64,000 nucleotides of DNA, taken from positions 698,501 to 762,500 of the forward strand of contig NZ_QYUR01000002.1 of the NCBI RefSeq assembly GCF_003596405.1, given 5' to 3'. The translations under genes were made by a program, and so were the position numbers. Positions 45,863 to 54,904 of this stretch are shown one piece after another. Positions within the stretch are counted from its first letter, which is position 1. Each line of letters opens with the position of its first letter. The notes under the pieces were generated by a model that saw only the letters and a program-made list of their open reading frames with translations, made no database searches and had not been told where the DNA came from. Origin of the DNA: Pseudomonas cavernicola (GTDB lineage Bacteria > Pseudomonadota > Gammaproteobacteria > Pseudomonadales > Pseudomonadaceae).

Positions 45863-45932
45863 ATCATCCCCGCACAGGCGGGGATCGGGTGCCGGCGCAA
45901 CAACTGGGTTCCCGCCTTTGCGGGAACGACGG
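45863..45932. repeat. Two GC-rich hairpins
   Basis: ATCCCCGCACAGGCGGGGAT and GTTCCCGCCTTTGCGGGAAC, separated by about 25 bp, in the convergent gap yccS-HDOD. They look like a second dispersed hairpin family and could serve as terminators. Confidence 0.7.
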
Positions 45933-45950
45933 AAGGAAGTTAATTCAGCC

Positions 45951-46808
45951 TCAACGCAGGGCATCCGCGAGCGCATGAATCTCCGCCCGATGGCTGATCA
46001 GCAACGCCAACTCGTCGTTATCACCGATAACGTTCAACGGCGGCAACAGCTTCGCGTAGGCCGCCAGGGACGACAGCTCCGGCAGATCCGCCTCGGCATT
46101 CATGCCCTTGACCGAGTGATAGAGGCTGAGATTGACCAGGTCAATCAATTCGAGGTGGTAGCGCTCCCGATGGAGCCAGTTGCCGGTGTTACGGATGATG
46201 CCGATGAACTCCTCATCCACCGCCCACTTCTTCAATAGGATGACCCCCAGCGATTTGCTGTAATCGCGACACAGGCGGTAATACAGCTCGCGCGAAGGCG
46301 CGACCGGGTCGTCCCTGAACGCCGAAAGCACCGCTAGCGAGCCCAGCTCGCTCAACAAGCTGGCGAGAAAAGCGTGATCAGGCTGCGTGTAACCGACCAG
46401 CCGAGCCAGGAAGGCGCAGGTACTGGCCTTCAGAATCAGCCGCTCCCAGGCCTCTATAAACAGCTTCTTGTGCCCTGGGCTGTGCAGGGTGAACAGGCTT
46501 TTGATGCTGTGGATCATCGTCACCCGATCCACCTGCGCAAGGCCCAACACCTGCAGCACGTCTTGTAGGGTTTTCGGCGGCCGGCTGCTGCGCAACATCG
46601 CGCTGGCGGCGTACTTCATCAGCAGCGCGCTAAGGGCCGGGTCTTTGCTGATCAAACCGCTCAAGGTGCCCAGGCTGACCTCCGGGCTGCGCAGCGACCG
46701 GCGAATTTCCAGAGTGATCACCGGCAGGCTGGGCAACTGCTCATCGCCACACATCAACTGCGAAACCACCTGCCGATACCTGGCATAGCCAGTCTGCTCA
46801 GCGTCCAT
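45951..46808 (-). CDS. HDOD-domain signalling protein
   Basis: A 285-residue protein consisting almost entirely of one HDOD domain (metal-free HD-like output domain of signalling proteins). The PSLPVITLEIRRSLRSPEVSLGTLSGLISKDPALSALLMKY opening, split here as seen in LPVITLEIRR and SKDPALSALLMKYAAS, is typical, with a later AFLASLLSELGSLAVLSAF corresponding to the GLLHDIG-like helix. No receiver or GGDEF domain. Likely partner in stress, motility or biofilm signalling; specific role unknown. Confidence 0.85.
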   Translation of the reverse strand: MDAEQTGYARYRQVVSQLMCGDEQLPSLPVITLEIRRSLRSPEVSLGTLSGLISKDPALSALLMKYAASAMLRSSRPPKTLQDVLQVLGLAQVDRVTMIHSIKSLFTLHSPGHKKLFIEAWERLILKASTCAFLARLVGYTQPDHAFLASLLSELGSLAVLSAFRDDPVAPSRELYYRLCRDYSKSLGVILLKKWAVDEEFIGIIRNTGNWLHRERYHLELIDLVNLSLYHSVKGMNAEADLPELSSLAAYAKLLPPLNVIGDNDELALLISHRAEIHALADALR

Positions 46809-46951
46809 GAGAGCCTTCTCTTGAGATTACACACAGCCGCATAGGCTAAACGCTAGCGGGCACTTTGCCCACCCGCCGCGGGTCACGCCAGCACGGTCAG
46901 CGCCACGCGCAGCATGCAAAAAATAGCGGCGCCGCACCGACGGCAAAGTGC

Positions 46952-47695
46952 CTACATCCCATGGCGTTTGAACAACGCAGCATAACTGCCGTCGGTCTTC
47001 ATCGCCTTGATCGCGCGGTTGAACGCCGCGACGATCTGCGCATGCCGCGGGTTATGCAGGCTGACCAGAATATGCAGGTTGTTTTCGCTGAGCGGCTTGG
47101 GCAAAAACTCCAGGTCATCGCGTACGCTGCTTGGCTCGCGGTTGAGGTAATAGCGCGCGACGAACTCATCCTCCAGCGTCAGGTTGACCCGCCCGGCATG
47201 CAGCATCCGCGCCGCGCTGGCAAAGCCGAGCACCGGGATCTTGCGCAAACTGCTCGCGCTATCGAACTCCGCTCCATAGGTATATCCGCGCACCACCGCG
47301 ATGTTGAAGGGCTGCAAGTCCGCCAGCGAGGTGAAACCAATCGGCGAACCCTTGCGCTTGAGCAAGCGCACTCGGTTGACCAGATAAGGCGAGGAAAACT
47401 GCCCGACTTGGGTACGTTCCTCGGTGAACCAGGCGTTCACCAGCACATCGTAGCTGCCCACCCCAATCCCATGCAGCGCTCGCGCCCAAGGCACCTGCGC
47501 GTACTCCGTGGCGTACCCGGCGCGGGCCAAGGCGGTGCTGACCAAATCGGTGGCCAAGCCGCCGTTCGGCAAGTTCTGATCGGTAAACGGCGGCCAGACA
47601 TCCGCCACCAGACGCAACGTCTCTGCTGACGCGCCGGTCGTCAGCAGCCACAACACACACAACAGCACAAGCACAGTGCGCGGCACGGGTCTCAT
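46952..47695 (-). CDS. Periplasmic solute-binding protein (SBP family 3), orphan 2
   Basis: A 247-residue paralog of the protein at 37561-38295. Signal peptide MRPVPRTVLVLLCVLWLLTTGASA; the mature part starts ETLRLVADVWPPFTDQNLPN. Shared blocks include VPWARALHG, SPYLVNRVRLLKRKG and NLTLEDEFVARYYLNRE. No transporter genes adjacent. Duplication within about 9 kb suggests a recent local expansion with rearrangement. Confidence 0.8.
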   Translation of the reverse strand: MRPVPRTVLVLLCVLWLLTTGASAETLRLVADVWPPFTDQNLPNGGLATDLVSTALARAGYATEYAQVPWARALHGIGVGSYDVLVNAWFTEERTQVGQFSSPYLVNRVRLLKRKGSPIGFTSLADLQPFNIAVVRGYTYGAEFDSASSLRKIPVLGFASAARMLHAGRVNLTLEDEFVARYYLNREPSSVRDDLEFLPKPLSENNLHILVSLHNPRHAQIVAAFNRAIKAMKTDGSYAALFKRHGM

Positions 47696-47983
47696 CCTTT
47701 TTTATCCTTCGCGATCCATGCAGGCCAAGAGCTGTAACCCGCTACTCCCAACGCAGGGTCGCAACCCCATCCGAACCAGGCGTCGCAGCAACCGCCACAC
47801 CACTAATGGCCACCTGCCATTAATAGACCAGATTATGGCGCCAGGATAGTGGCGCTCAATGATTCATCCAAGTGGCCCGCAACGGTTCCAGCAACACTCC
47901 CAGCCCAGAGCCTTCGCCCCTTCAGCCCCCGACGCTGGCCAAACGGCCAAAACGGTGCCGCGTCGGTCAACCGCATCGAAGCA
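47696..47983. other. Intergenic stretch, nothing recognised
   Basis: About 290 bp upstream of the SBP gene without a credible gene. The family A repeat follows. Confidence 0.6.
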
Positions 47984-48114
47984 GTAGGTTGGTGCTGAGC
48001 CGAAGGTGATGCCCAACAACCGGCCCGCAAGGCCGGGCTGTCAAACGCGAGTCGGTGAGAGGGAGTCGCTGGGCGACTCCTTGTTGGGCATCACTGCGTT
48101 CAGCGCCAACCTAC
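47984..48114 (-). repeat. Palindromic repeat family A, copy 6 (opposite orientation)
   Basis: GTAGGTTGGTGCTGAGC to CAGCGCCAACCTAC with internal order reversed: the CCGGCC/GGCCGG hairpin comes before the GGAGTCGC/GCGACTCC hairpin. About 100 bp downstream of the DUF3422 stop. Confidence 0.9.
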
Positions 48115-48215
48115 TTCAGCGCCAACCGACAGGCTGCCTCTTGCCTGCGAATTGTCCTTAACTGACTGGCATTAGCTCATCGAGCGGTTTTTCTGTGGCT
48201 GATCCAGCAACGCAT

Positions 48216-49454
48216 CTAGTGGCTCTTCGCCTGGCGGATGCGCAAGGCGATGAAGCCAAGAATGAACAGCGCGATAGGCGTCATATAGGTTGCAGCGGTC
48301 AGTGGCTCGATCTTCAGCCCGATGGTGTGCAGCCCTTCCAGCACCAGCTTGAACAGGCTGAGCAGGTAGTAACTGATGGCGATCAGCGAGAGCCCTTCGA
48401 CAGCCTTCTGGATCTTGATCTGGGTATTGGCTCTGCTGTTCAGGCTATGGAGGATTTCCGAGTTTTGCGCTTCAACCTCGACCTGGACCCTGGCCTGGAG
48501 CAACTCGCTCAGGTTGGCGACGCTGTGCCCCAGGCGTTGCAGGCGTTGATCCGTCGCCGCGCAATAGCGGACTGTCGGTTTGAACCGTCTTTCGATGAAT
48601 ACGCCCAGCCGCTGACAGTCGCCCAGATGGGCCTCGCGTAGCTCGCCGATGCGCTCGAAGACGATCTTTGAATAGGCTTCAGTCGCGCTGAAGCGACGGC
48701 GCGAGCGTGCCGTGCAGCGCACGATGCGCGCGGAGAGTGCGGCGATGTCGTTGAGCAGGCGCTTGGCATCGCAGGAGGCGGTTTCCGCATTGCTGTCGGA
48801 AAGGCCGGTCAGTTCCTTGTCGAACTCCTTCAGCGAGGCGCTGATGGACTGCGCGACCGGAAGCGTCAGTGACGCCATCATGCGATAGGTTTCGATCTCC
48901 AACAGGCGCCGGATCATGCGGCCCAGGCGATAGGCATTCAAGCCGCGATTGACCAGCAGAATACGGTTCATGCCCTCCTGATCGAGCTTGAAGTCACTCC
49001 AGACCGTGGCATCGCCGCCGCCGACATTCGAGCCGGCTGGGTCCTTGAACCCATAGAAAGCATAATCGCCGGCCCAGCTCTGCTCCGTTTCAACCTGGAT
49101 CAGGTCGGCGTTGATAATCAGGTCGCGGTGGGCTGCGACGATGTCCCTAAGCACCGCGGGAAGTGGCTGCCAGATACCAGCGGTCTCGCTGTCGGACTTG
49201 GGCGCGACCAACGTCAGGGTGAAAAACTCAGTGTGCCGCTCCCACTTCAACGCAAACGTCCCAAGCTTGATCAACCCTTGAGGCGTGCTGCGATCATAAA
49301 GCGCGTCGGTCTGCTCATAGAGGCTACTGATTATGCCGTCGCACTGATCATCGGGGTCGATGAAGGCCAAGTGGTAGACATAAGCGGGCCCTTCGAAATA
49401 GATCGAGGGGCGCGAATGCAGTTCGTTATGCAGCGCTTTTCTCAGAGGGTGCAT
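48216..49454 (-). CDS. DUF3422 membrane protein
   Basis: A 412-residue protein of the DUF3422 family. It begins MHPLRKALHNELHSRPSIYF, the most conserved region of the family, continues with a long helical middle part and ends in two transmembrane helices (AISYYLLSLFKLVLEGLHTI and TAATYMTPIALFILGFIALR) separated by a short loop. Function not established. The ATG at 49454 is followed by the family start, so the assignment is firm while the role is open. Confidence 0.88.
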   Translation of the reverse strand: MHPLRKALHNELHSRPSIYFEGPAYVYHLAFIDPDDQCDGIISSLYEQTDALYDRSTPQGLIKLGTFALKWERHTEFFTLTLVAPKSDSETAGIWQPLPAVLRDIVAAHRDLIINADLIQVETEQSWAGDYAFYGFKDPAGSNVGGGDATVWSDFKLDQEGMNRILLVNRGLNAYRLGRMIRRLLEIETYRMMASLTLPVAQSISASLKEFDKELTGLSDSNAETASCDAKRLLNDIAALSARIVRCTARSRRRFSATEAYSKIVFERIGELREAHLGDCQRLGVFIERRFKPTVRYCAATDQRLQRLGHSVANLSELLQARVQVEVEAQNSEILHSLNSRANTQIKIQKAVEGLSLIAISYYLLSLFKLVLEGLHTIGLKIEPLTAATYMTPIALFILGFIALRIRQAKSH

Positions 49455-49772
49455 CGGCAGTTCACTTCAAGACGGGAGAGGGCTTAAGTGGTGACGTGCC
49501 TGGCCTTGAATAGGGTCACAGGCAGCGCATAAGTTTCTAGGCTGCAAAGAGTGATTCGGCTCCCACGCGCGCCACCCGACCGGCTCTGTAACCCGTCTAT
49601 TGCTTGGGGCGAAAGCCCCCTCTTAGGCCAATCACCGCTATCGACAGCGGCCCATAGCATCAAGTGTTACAGCCGCCCAGCCGCCGCCGCCCCTCGCACT
49701 GCCTAAACTTTTATCAGGGGAGTTCTGATAACCAGTAGCCCTAGAGCATTCGACAGGGCGTGGAGGTGCATC
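49455..49772. other. Intergenic stretch, nothing recognised
   Basis: About 320 bp between divergent genes (DUF3422 and YbaK); it must carry both promoters, but I found no strong sigma-70 pair or operator. Confidence 0.6.
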
Positions 49773-50234
49773 ATGCGTATGGCAAAAACTTTACAGCGCA
49801 GTCTAGAGCAGGCGCATTGCGAGTTCGACATCGTTGCGCACCCGCATTCGGCGAGCAGCCTAGAAACCGCTCGCGCGGCCGGCATTCCGGCGGAACGGGT
49901 GGCCAAATCGGTGATTCTGGATGATCGGCACGGTCACTACCTGATGGCGGTGGTGCCTGCCAGTCAGAACCTGGATCTGGGCAAAGTGCGTGGCGCAGAG
50001 GAATGGCAACTCACCAACGAAAGCACGATCGCCGGTCTGTTCACGGACTGCGAGCGCGGGGCCGTGCCGGCGTTGAGCGAACCTTACGGGATGAACATGG
50101 TGGTCGACCCTCTGCTGACCCGGCAGCAGGACATCTACCTGGAAGCCGGCGATCACAAGAGCCTGGTACACATGCGCATGGATCAGTTCCTCAAACTGGT
50201 GCCCAGCGCCGAGGTGCGCGAGGTCTGCCGCTAA
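49773..50234 (+). CDS. YbaK/EbsC-type aminoacyl-tRNA deacylase
   Basis: A 153-residue trans-editing-domain protein (YbaK/ProX family) likely to remove mischarged amino acids from tRNA. The conserved Lys region AERVAKSVILDD and a later GTLVVDP-like stretch (PYGMNMVVDPLL) plus the loop YLEAGDHKSLVHM are visible. Subfamily cannot be fixed by eye (YbaK, YeaK or ProXp-type). ATG at 49773 is followed by a typical start; upstream GGAGG with 5-nt spacing. Confidence 0.85.
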   Translation: MRMAKTLQRSLEQAHCEFDIVAHPHSASSLETARAAGIPAERVAKSVILDDRHGHYLMAVVPASQNLDLGKVRGAEEWQLTNESTIAGLFTDCERGAVPALSEPYGMNMVVDPLLTRQQDIYLEAGDHKSLVHMRMDQFLKLVPSAEVREVCR

Positions 50235-50673
50235 GGGTCGCCATGCGGCTGCACACGCCAGCACAACGTCAAGTTGACGCGACTCGCGCTCAGCTTGGTG
50301 GGGGTGGGGGTTGTTGTTACTGTGTGAGCAAACCCGCTGCGCCCGCGCAGTTTTACTTCCGGCGCTCGATCGGTGGCCGCCAGCCACACCGGGTGGGTCG
50401 AGGCAATCCGAAGGCCTGAGCCCGTGACACGTGGACTCACGTCGGCGGAGGAGCGGTGTGGGTAGAGCTGAGTGAGCGACGCTATTCAAATCGGCTTACT
50501 GAGCCCGGAGGGGAATATTTACGTCCCACCGAGACCCGCCACGCACCGCCTATGAGAGGAACAAATCGCCCCGCGGCTGTCGATCTGCGCTACGGTTTTA
50601 TCTTAGGCGGCGACTGCCGGGCCGAGCGTCTGCGGCGCACACACCAACCCAAGCCTGATCTGTGGAGAACCTC
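50235..50673. other. Intergenic stretch, nothing recognised
   Basis: About 440 bp. A GTGGGGGTGGGGG run occurs near 50297-50310. The reading frames present have no start signals or coding character. Confidence 0.6.
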
Positions 50674-50907
50674 ATGCAATCACCAACGCACAATCTCCCG
50701 TCCTTGTTCAAACAACTGGGGCTGCCTGCTGACCCCGCCGGCATCAATGCCTTCATTTCCACCCACTCGCCCCTGCCGGCCTCATTGTCCCTGGCGGACG
50801 CGTCGTTCTGGACAGCGGCGCAAGCGGATTTTCTGCGCGAGGAAATCCTTGAGGATGCCGACTGGGCCGAGGTCGTCGATCAGCTCAATCTACTGCTGCG
50901 CAAATAA
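50674..50907 (+). CDS. DUF2789 small protein
   Basis: A 77-residue protein of the DUF2789 family (MQSPTHNLPSLFKQLGLPAD..., with FWTAAQADFLREEILEDADW). All-helical, acidic, no cysteine or signal peptide. A GTG at 50662 is also in frame, but GTGGAG stands in front of the ATG at 50674. Function unknown. Confidence 0.88.
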   Translation: MQSPTHNLPSLFKQLGLPADPAGINAFISTHSPLPASLSLADASFWTAAQADFLREEILEDADWAEVVDQLNLLLRK

Positions 50908-50909
50908 CT

Positions 50910-50984
50910 GTAGGAGCGAGCTCTGCTCGCGATGCTTCTCTGCCATGCCCGATCGCGAGGCGGCAGCCGTTCCTACAAGAGCAA
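50910..50984. repeat. Pseudomonas REP pair
   Basis: TAGGAGCGAGCTCTGCTCGCG and, mirrored, GCAGCCGTTCCTACA, imperfect second arm. It starts 3 bp after the DUF2789 stop and lies between convergent genes. Confidence 0.8.
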
Positions 50985-50997
50985 AGGCGACAGCACA

Positions 50998-51516
50998 CTA
51001 GCGGGAGGTGTCCGACGGCGGGCGACCTTGCAGCTCGCGATAGGTCAGATACACGCGCAAATCAAACTCCAACTGGTGATAGCCCGGCTGCATGTATTCG
51101 CAGAGCTGGTAGAACGCCTTGTTGTGCTCGTGCTCCTTCAGATGCGCCAGCTCATGCACCACGATCATCCTGAGAAACTCCGGCGGCGCCTCCTTGAACA
51201 AGGACGCCACACGAATCTCCTTCTTCGCCTTGAGCTTGCCGCCTTGCACCCGCGAGATCGCCGTGTGCAAACCCAAGGCACGATGCGTCAGGTCGAGGCG
51301 ATTATCGAACAGCACCTTATCAATGCTCGGCGCGTTCTTCAGGTGCTCCTGCTTTAACGCCAGGGTATAGGCGTACAGCGCCTTATCGCTTTGCACCGCA
51401 TGCCGTGCCGGGTAGCGCTGACCCAGGTAGTCGCCCAGGCGATTGTGCGCGATCAGCTGGCGCACCTGATCCTGCAATGCGGGGGAATAAGCGTTGAGGT
51501 ATTTGAGCGGGGTCAT
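50998..51516 (-). CDS. YgjP-like metallopeptidase (M48/DUF45)
   Basis: A 172-residue zinc-dependent peptidase-like protein. It carries the HExxH motif in VVHELAHLKEHEHNKAFYQL, with the downstream His/Glu of the DUF45 group in the same segment. No signal peptide, so cytoplasmic. Corresponds to the Ygj P/WLM-type group whose substrates are unknown. The start ATG at 51516 is followed by a conserved MTPLKYLNAYSP. Confidence 0.85.
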   Translation of the reverse strand: MTPLKYLNAYSPALQDQVRQLIAHNRLGDYLGQRYPARHAVQSDKALYAYTLALKQEHLKNAPSIDKVLFDNRLDLTHRALGLHTAISRVQGGKLKAKKEIRVASLFKEAPPEFLRMIVVHELAHLKEHEHNKAFYQLCEYMQPGYHQLEFDLRVYLTYRELQGRPPSDTSR

Positions 51517-51692
51517 GGGTGTTGTCGAGGCTAGCCGAATCTATTCGCCGAAGGATCGCTGGGTGAAGGTTCTTGCGGAGCCCGCGGCCCCTACAAAAGC
51601 CTTATACGCGGCGGAATTTCAAAAGCGCGCCAGTGTAGCTGAGCCGCCGACTCTCGGCAGCCGCTCTCCGCCCTGAGACAGCGCGCCGCGGC

Positions 51693-53318
51693 TTAGAAGC
51701 TGAAGCGCCGGATAATGCCTTGCAACCCATCGGACATGCTCTTGAGCGCCTGGGTTGCCTGCACGATCCCACCCTGGGCCGCGGAGTTCTCCTCGACGAT
51801 CTGCGCCACCTTTTCCACGCTGCAAGCAACTTGCTCACTGGCCGCGCGTTGCTCCTGCAATGACAGGGAAATGAAGCTCACGGCCGCGAGCGACTCATCC
51901 AGCGCACTCTTGATCCGGCCCATCGATGCGCCTGCGCTTTCCACCAGTTGCCGACCATTGTCCACCCGCTCGCAGCCGGCGGCCATGCTGTTCTTGGCCT
52001 TGGCCATGCCGCTTTGAATGGCGTCGACCAGGGTGACGATCTCCGTGGTGGACTGGGCCGTGCGTCCGGCCAGGCTGCGTACCTCATCGGCCACCACGGC
52101 AAAACCACGGCCCTGCTCGCCTGCTCGCGCCGCCTCGATAGCGGCATTCAGCGCCAACAGGTTGGTCTGTTCGGCTATACCACGAATCACACCGACAATC
52201 TGGCTGATGTTGTTCGACTGGATCGCCAACTGATCGATATCGGCCGAGCTTTGCGCGACCAGATCGGCGATATGGCCCATTTCATGGATGGACTCCTGCA
52301 TCACGGCCATGCCGTCATCGGTGATCTCACCGGCCTTCTTCGCCGTGCTCTGGGCCTGCTGAGCGTTGCCCGCGATGTGGTTGATGCTTACGGACAGCTG
52401 CTCGACCGTAGCCGCCATGGACGCAGCGGTATCGCTCTGCAGGTTGGCGCTTTTCAGCACCTGCTCGGAAGATGCGGCCAATTGCAGGGCGGCGCCCTCT
52501 ATCTGCTCGGAGGCCTGGCCGATATTGCCAATCATGTCGCGCAGGCTGTGGCGCATGCGGTGCACCGACTGCAGTACGCCGGTTGCGGCCTTGTGCTGGT
52601 CGAGCTGCGCGCCGGCCAGTTGCCCCTGGGCGATGTTCGAGCTGATGGCCGCGAGCTCGCCCGGCTCAGCGCCGAGTTGGCGACCCAACAGCCTGGTGAA
52701 GAAGAACGCATAACCGCCGCCCAAGGCTAGTGCCAGCGACAAGACCAGAAGGCTGAGCTTGAGATTGAAGGCATAGGCGCTCTGGCCCTGCTCGAACTGG
52801 TGCTTGGCCTCGACCAGCTGCACCTCGATAAGTTCGGAAAATTTAGCCGACAAGGGATCGATCAACGGATACAGCCGCTGGTCGGCGAAGTGCTCGACGC
52901 CCGCGACGTCGCCCTTGCGCAGCATGCCCTGCAACTCCTGCAGCGGACCTTGGGTGGCCTCCATCAGTGGGCTGATTTGCGCGATCAGACGGTTTTCTTC
53001 CGTTGTCAGCTCGGTCGCCTTATAGGCCTGCCAGGTCTGGCCGATGGCCGCCTGAGCCTGCTCTAGCTGCGCCAGCGCTTCGGTATGGGTGGAGCTGCCG
53101 TCGTGCGCCTTGTGGGTGGCATCGACAATGCTCACCGCATACAGGTCGGCGATTTTTTTCAAATCCCGCAAGGGCACGACCCGATCGAGATAAACGGTCT
53201 GCAGGCCATACACGGTGGTCTGCAGACCATAAAGTCCGAGCCCGCCGACACAGAGCAAACCCAGGAGCAGAGAGCCGGCTAGCAGGAACAGGTGGGTTCT
53301 GATTTTCCAGTTGTTCAT
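51693..53318 (-). CDS. Methyl-accepting chemotaxis protein
   Basis: A 541-residue chemoreceptor: N-terminal TM helix ([22 protein letters not shown]), a four-helix-bundle periplasmic sensor (4HB_MCP, about 35-190), second TM ([20 protein letters not shown]), a short linker without a clear HAMP domain, and the cytoplasmic signalling domain with the hairpin tip [20 protein letters not shown] and [17 protein letters not shown]. There is no C-terminal CheR-tethering pentapeptide. Ligand unknown. No chemotaxis genes adjacent. Confidence 0.94.
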   Translation of the reverse strand: MNNWKIRTHLFLLAGSLLLGLLCVGGLGLYGLQTTVYGLQTVYLDRVVPLRDLKKIADLYAVSIVDATHKAHDGSSTHTEALAQLEQAQAAIGQTWQAYKATELTTEENRLIAQISPLMEATQGPLQELQGMLRKGDVAGVEHFADQRLYPLIDPLSAKFSELIEVQLVEAKHQFEQGQSAYAFNLKLSLLVLSLALALGGGYAFFFTRLLGRQLGAEPGELAAISSNIAQGQLAGAQLDQHKAATGVLQSVHRMRHSLRDMIGNIGQASEQIEGAALQLAASSEQVLKSANLQSDTAASMAATVEQLSVSINHIAGNAQQAQSTAKKAGEITDDGMAVMQESIHEMGHIADLVAQSSADIDQLAIQSNNISQIVGVIRGIAEQTNLLALNAAIEAARAGEQGRGFAVVADEVRSLAGRTAQSTTEIVTLVDAIQSGMAKAKNSMAAGCERVDNGRQLVESAGASMGRIKSALDESLAAVSFISLSLQEQRAASEQVACSVEKVAQIVEENSAAQGGIVQATQALKSMSDGLQGIIRRFSF

Positions 53319-53951
53319 GATGAGTCATTCCTTGATCGAACTATCCAATACGGCTAGCGGGGTTGAAAATTCAGCCTTGCCATGCGTTGCCCGCAGGAAG
53401 TTTAGGCGACGATTTAATCAAGTGGGAAGGGATTGAAGAGTTTGCCTGACTTTGTGTTTCAACCCGTCAGTCCGTCGCTTGAAACTCGCCCGAAGTGGTC
53501 ACCTGGAGCATTCTGGACGTGGTTCAGGGGCGCCAGTGTAGCGCGGTGGGATTAGCAACCGATGGGCCAACTCTTGCGAAAAACGGGGGGCACCAAATGC
53601 CCGCACGGGAGGGCCGCTGGTCGGACCGAAGCTTTATTCGCTCTGTGCTGTTGGGGCTTTCACGTTCAAGTTCGGGGGCGCGGAAAATGCCTTTGCGCTC
53701 AACCTGCTTCAGAGCTTTCCTATAATCCTCAGTATCTGCCTGCTTTCTGACGCCACGATATCGACGGGCGGTCATCAAGCGCGGCCCCGCCATGCCGATA
53801 CTACCTTCGCGAGGCAGCTTCAAGCACAACGAGCAGCGCCTAGAAACCCTTTTAGTTCGTGCGTCACTGGCTGGAACGCCGAGTAAGCCCTTACTGACTC
53901 GAGGATGAGTCGTGCCACCCGACTGAAACCTTCTCCCGCGGAGAATCAGTC
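53319..53951. other. Long non-coding gap, nothing recognised
   Basis: About 630 bp between the divergent chemoreceptor gene and the alginate lyase gene. A minus-strand frame at 53524-53829 is long enough but lacks start signals, and its composition does not look coding. It may be an insertion scar preceding the lyase gene. Confidence 0.5.
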
Positions 53952-54638
53952 ATGATCGACCTTGCCACCTGGAACCTCACCATCCCTGTGGGCGTACCTG
54001 CCACCACCATCGACACCCCGCTACTGGTGGGCGGTTATCAGGACCACTACTTCAAATCCACCCCGGACACGCTGTTCTTCTGGGCGCCGGTAAACGGCAC
54101 CACCACTGCCAACGCCAGCTACCCGCGCAGCGAACTGCGCGAGACCTTCGCTGACGGCGCGCTGCGCAACTGGGCCTACCCGGCAGCCGACAACTCCCTG
54201 AGCGCGGCGCTGAGCGTCGGCCAGGTTCCATCGACCGGGAAGATCGTGATCGGCCAGATCCACGCATACGGCAGTAACAAACCGCTGCTCAAGCTGGAGT
54301 ACCAGTACAAGACCACCAGCGCCAGCGCCAACATCGTCGCCAAAGTGCGCATCACCCCGTTGGACGAGGTCGGCCAGACCATCACGGTGCTCAAGGGCAT
54401 TGCGCTGAACCAGCGCTTCACCTACGTGCTCAACCTGTCGCCGACGGGGCGCCTCAGCGTGATGATCAATAGCACCCTCTGGAGCCAACAGTTGGACTCC
54501 AGCTGGGCACCCAAGCCGCTGTACTTCAAGGCCGGCGTCTACCCCCAGGACAACACCGGCTACGAAACCGAAGCCGGCAACGCGACCTTCTACAACCTGA
54601 AGATCGACCACAAGCCGCTGCCTGTCGGCACGCCCTGA
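53952..54638 (+). CDS. Polysaccharide lyase family 7 alginate lyase
   Basis: A 228-residue single-domain PL7 lyase (jelly-roll) that cleaves alginate by beta-elimination. All three family motifs are present: RSELRE near residue 57, QIH in GKIVIGQIHAYG near 100 (Gln and His of the active site; the Ile variant is usually linked to polyguluronate preference), and YFKAGVYPQ near 196 (catalytic Tyr). No signal peptide is seen (MIDLATWNLTIPVG), so the enzyme would stay in the cytoplasm or be released in another way. It stands alone; its TGA stop is the first codon of repeat family B copy 2. Confidence 0.92.
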   Translation: MIDLATWNLTIPVGVPATTIDTPLLVGGYQDHYFKSTPDTLFFWAPVNGTTTANASYPRSELRETFADGALRNWAYPAADNSLSAALSVGQVPSTGKIVIGQIHAYGSNKPLLKLEYQYKTTSASANIVAKVRITPLDEVGQTITVLKGIALNQRFTYVLNLSPTGRLSVMINSTLWSQQLDSSWAPKPLYFKAGVYPQDNTGYETEAGNATFYNLKIDHKPLPVGTP

Positions 54639-54844
54639 GAACCTGCTCAGCATCTGCTAGGGCTTCGCGCGTGATGCTGCGTTAAAAATGGTTTCGGAAT
54701 GCTCATTTACAGCTCGTAAATTCTGCTTCCTCAGCCATTTTGACTCACTACGTTCGCCCTGCGGGCCAGCCTACGGCTGTTACTCCGCGTCGCTACGTTG
54801 CGCCTTGCCTGACCTTCGCTCGCTTAGATCCTGAACAGGTTCTA
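54636..54844 (+). repeat. Stop-codon-anchored repeat family B, copy 2
   Basis: Begins TGAGAACCTGCTCA, with TGA the lyase stop (54636-54638), and ends CTGAACAGGTTCTA. Contains GGAATGCTCATTTAC and CGCCTTGCCTGACC as in the other copies, plus about 64 extra bp (ACTCACTACGTTCGCCC... to CGCTACGTTG) making it 209 bp instead of 145. Confidence 0.85.
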
Positions 54845-54851
54845 AGAACGC

Positions 54852-54874
54852 AAAAAGCCCGCATCGCTGCGGGC
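54852..54874 (-). terminator. fba terminator
   Basis: On the minus strand GCCCGCA/TGCGGGC (54857-54863 with 54868-54874) followed by TTTTTG, 30 bp beyond the fba stop codon. Confidence 0.85.
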
Positions 54875-54904
54875 CTTTCGTTTAGTGCGATGAACGCGCG
54901 GTGA

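Noticed and set aside
50456..51001. 181-codon plus-strand frame overlapping the DUF2789 gene
   Set aside because: The overlapping DUF2789 frame has a start, a ribosome-binding site and a known family; this one is a shadow.
53524..53829. 101-codon minus-strand frame in the gap before the alginate lyase gene
   Set aside because: No start signals, mixed composition and no recognisable motif; kept only as part of an empty gap.
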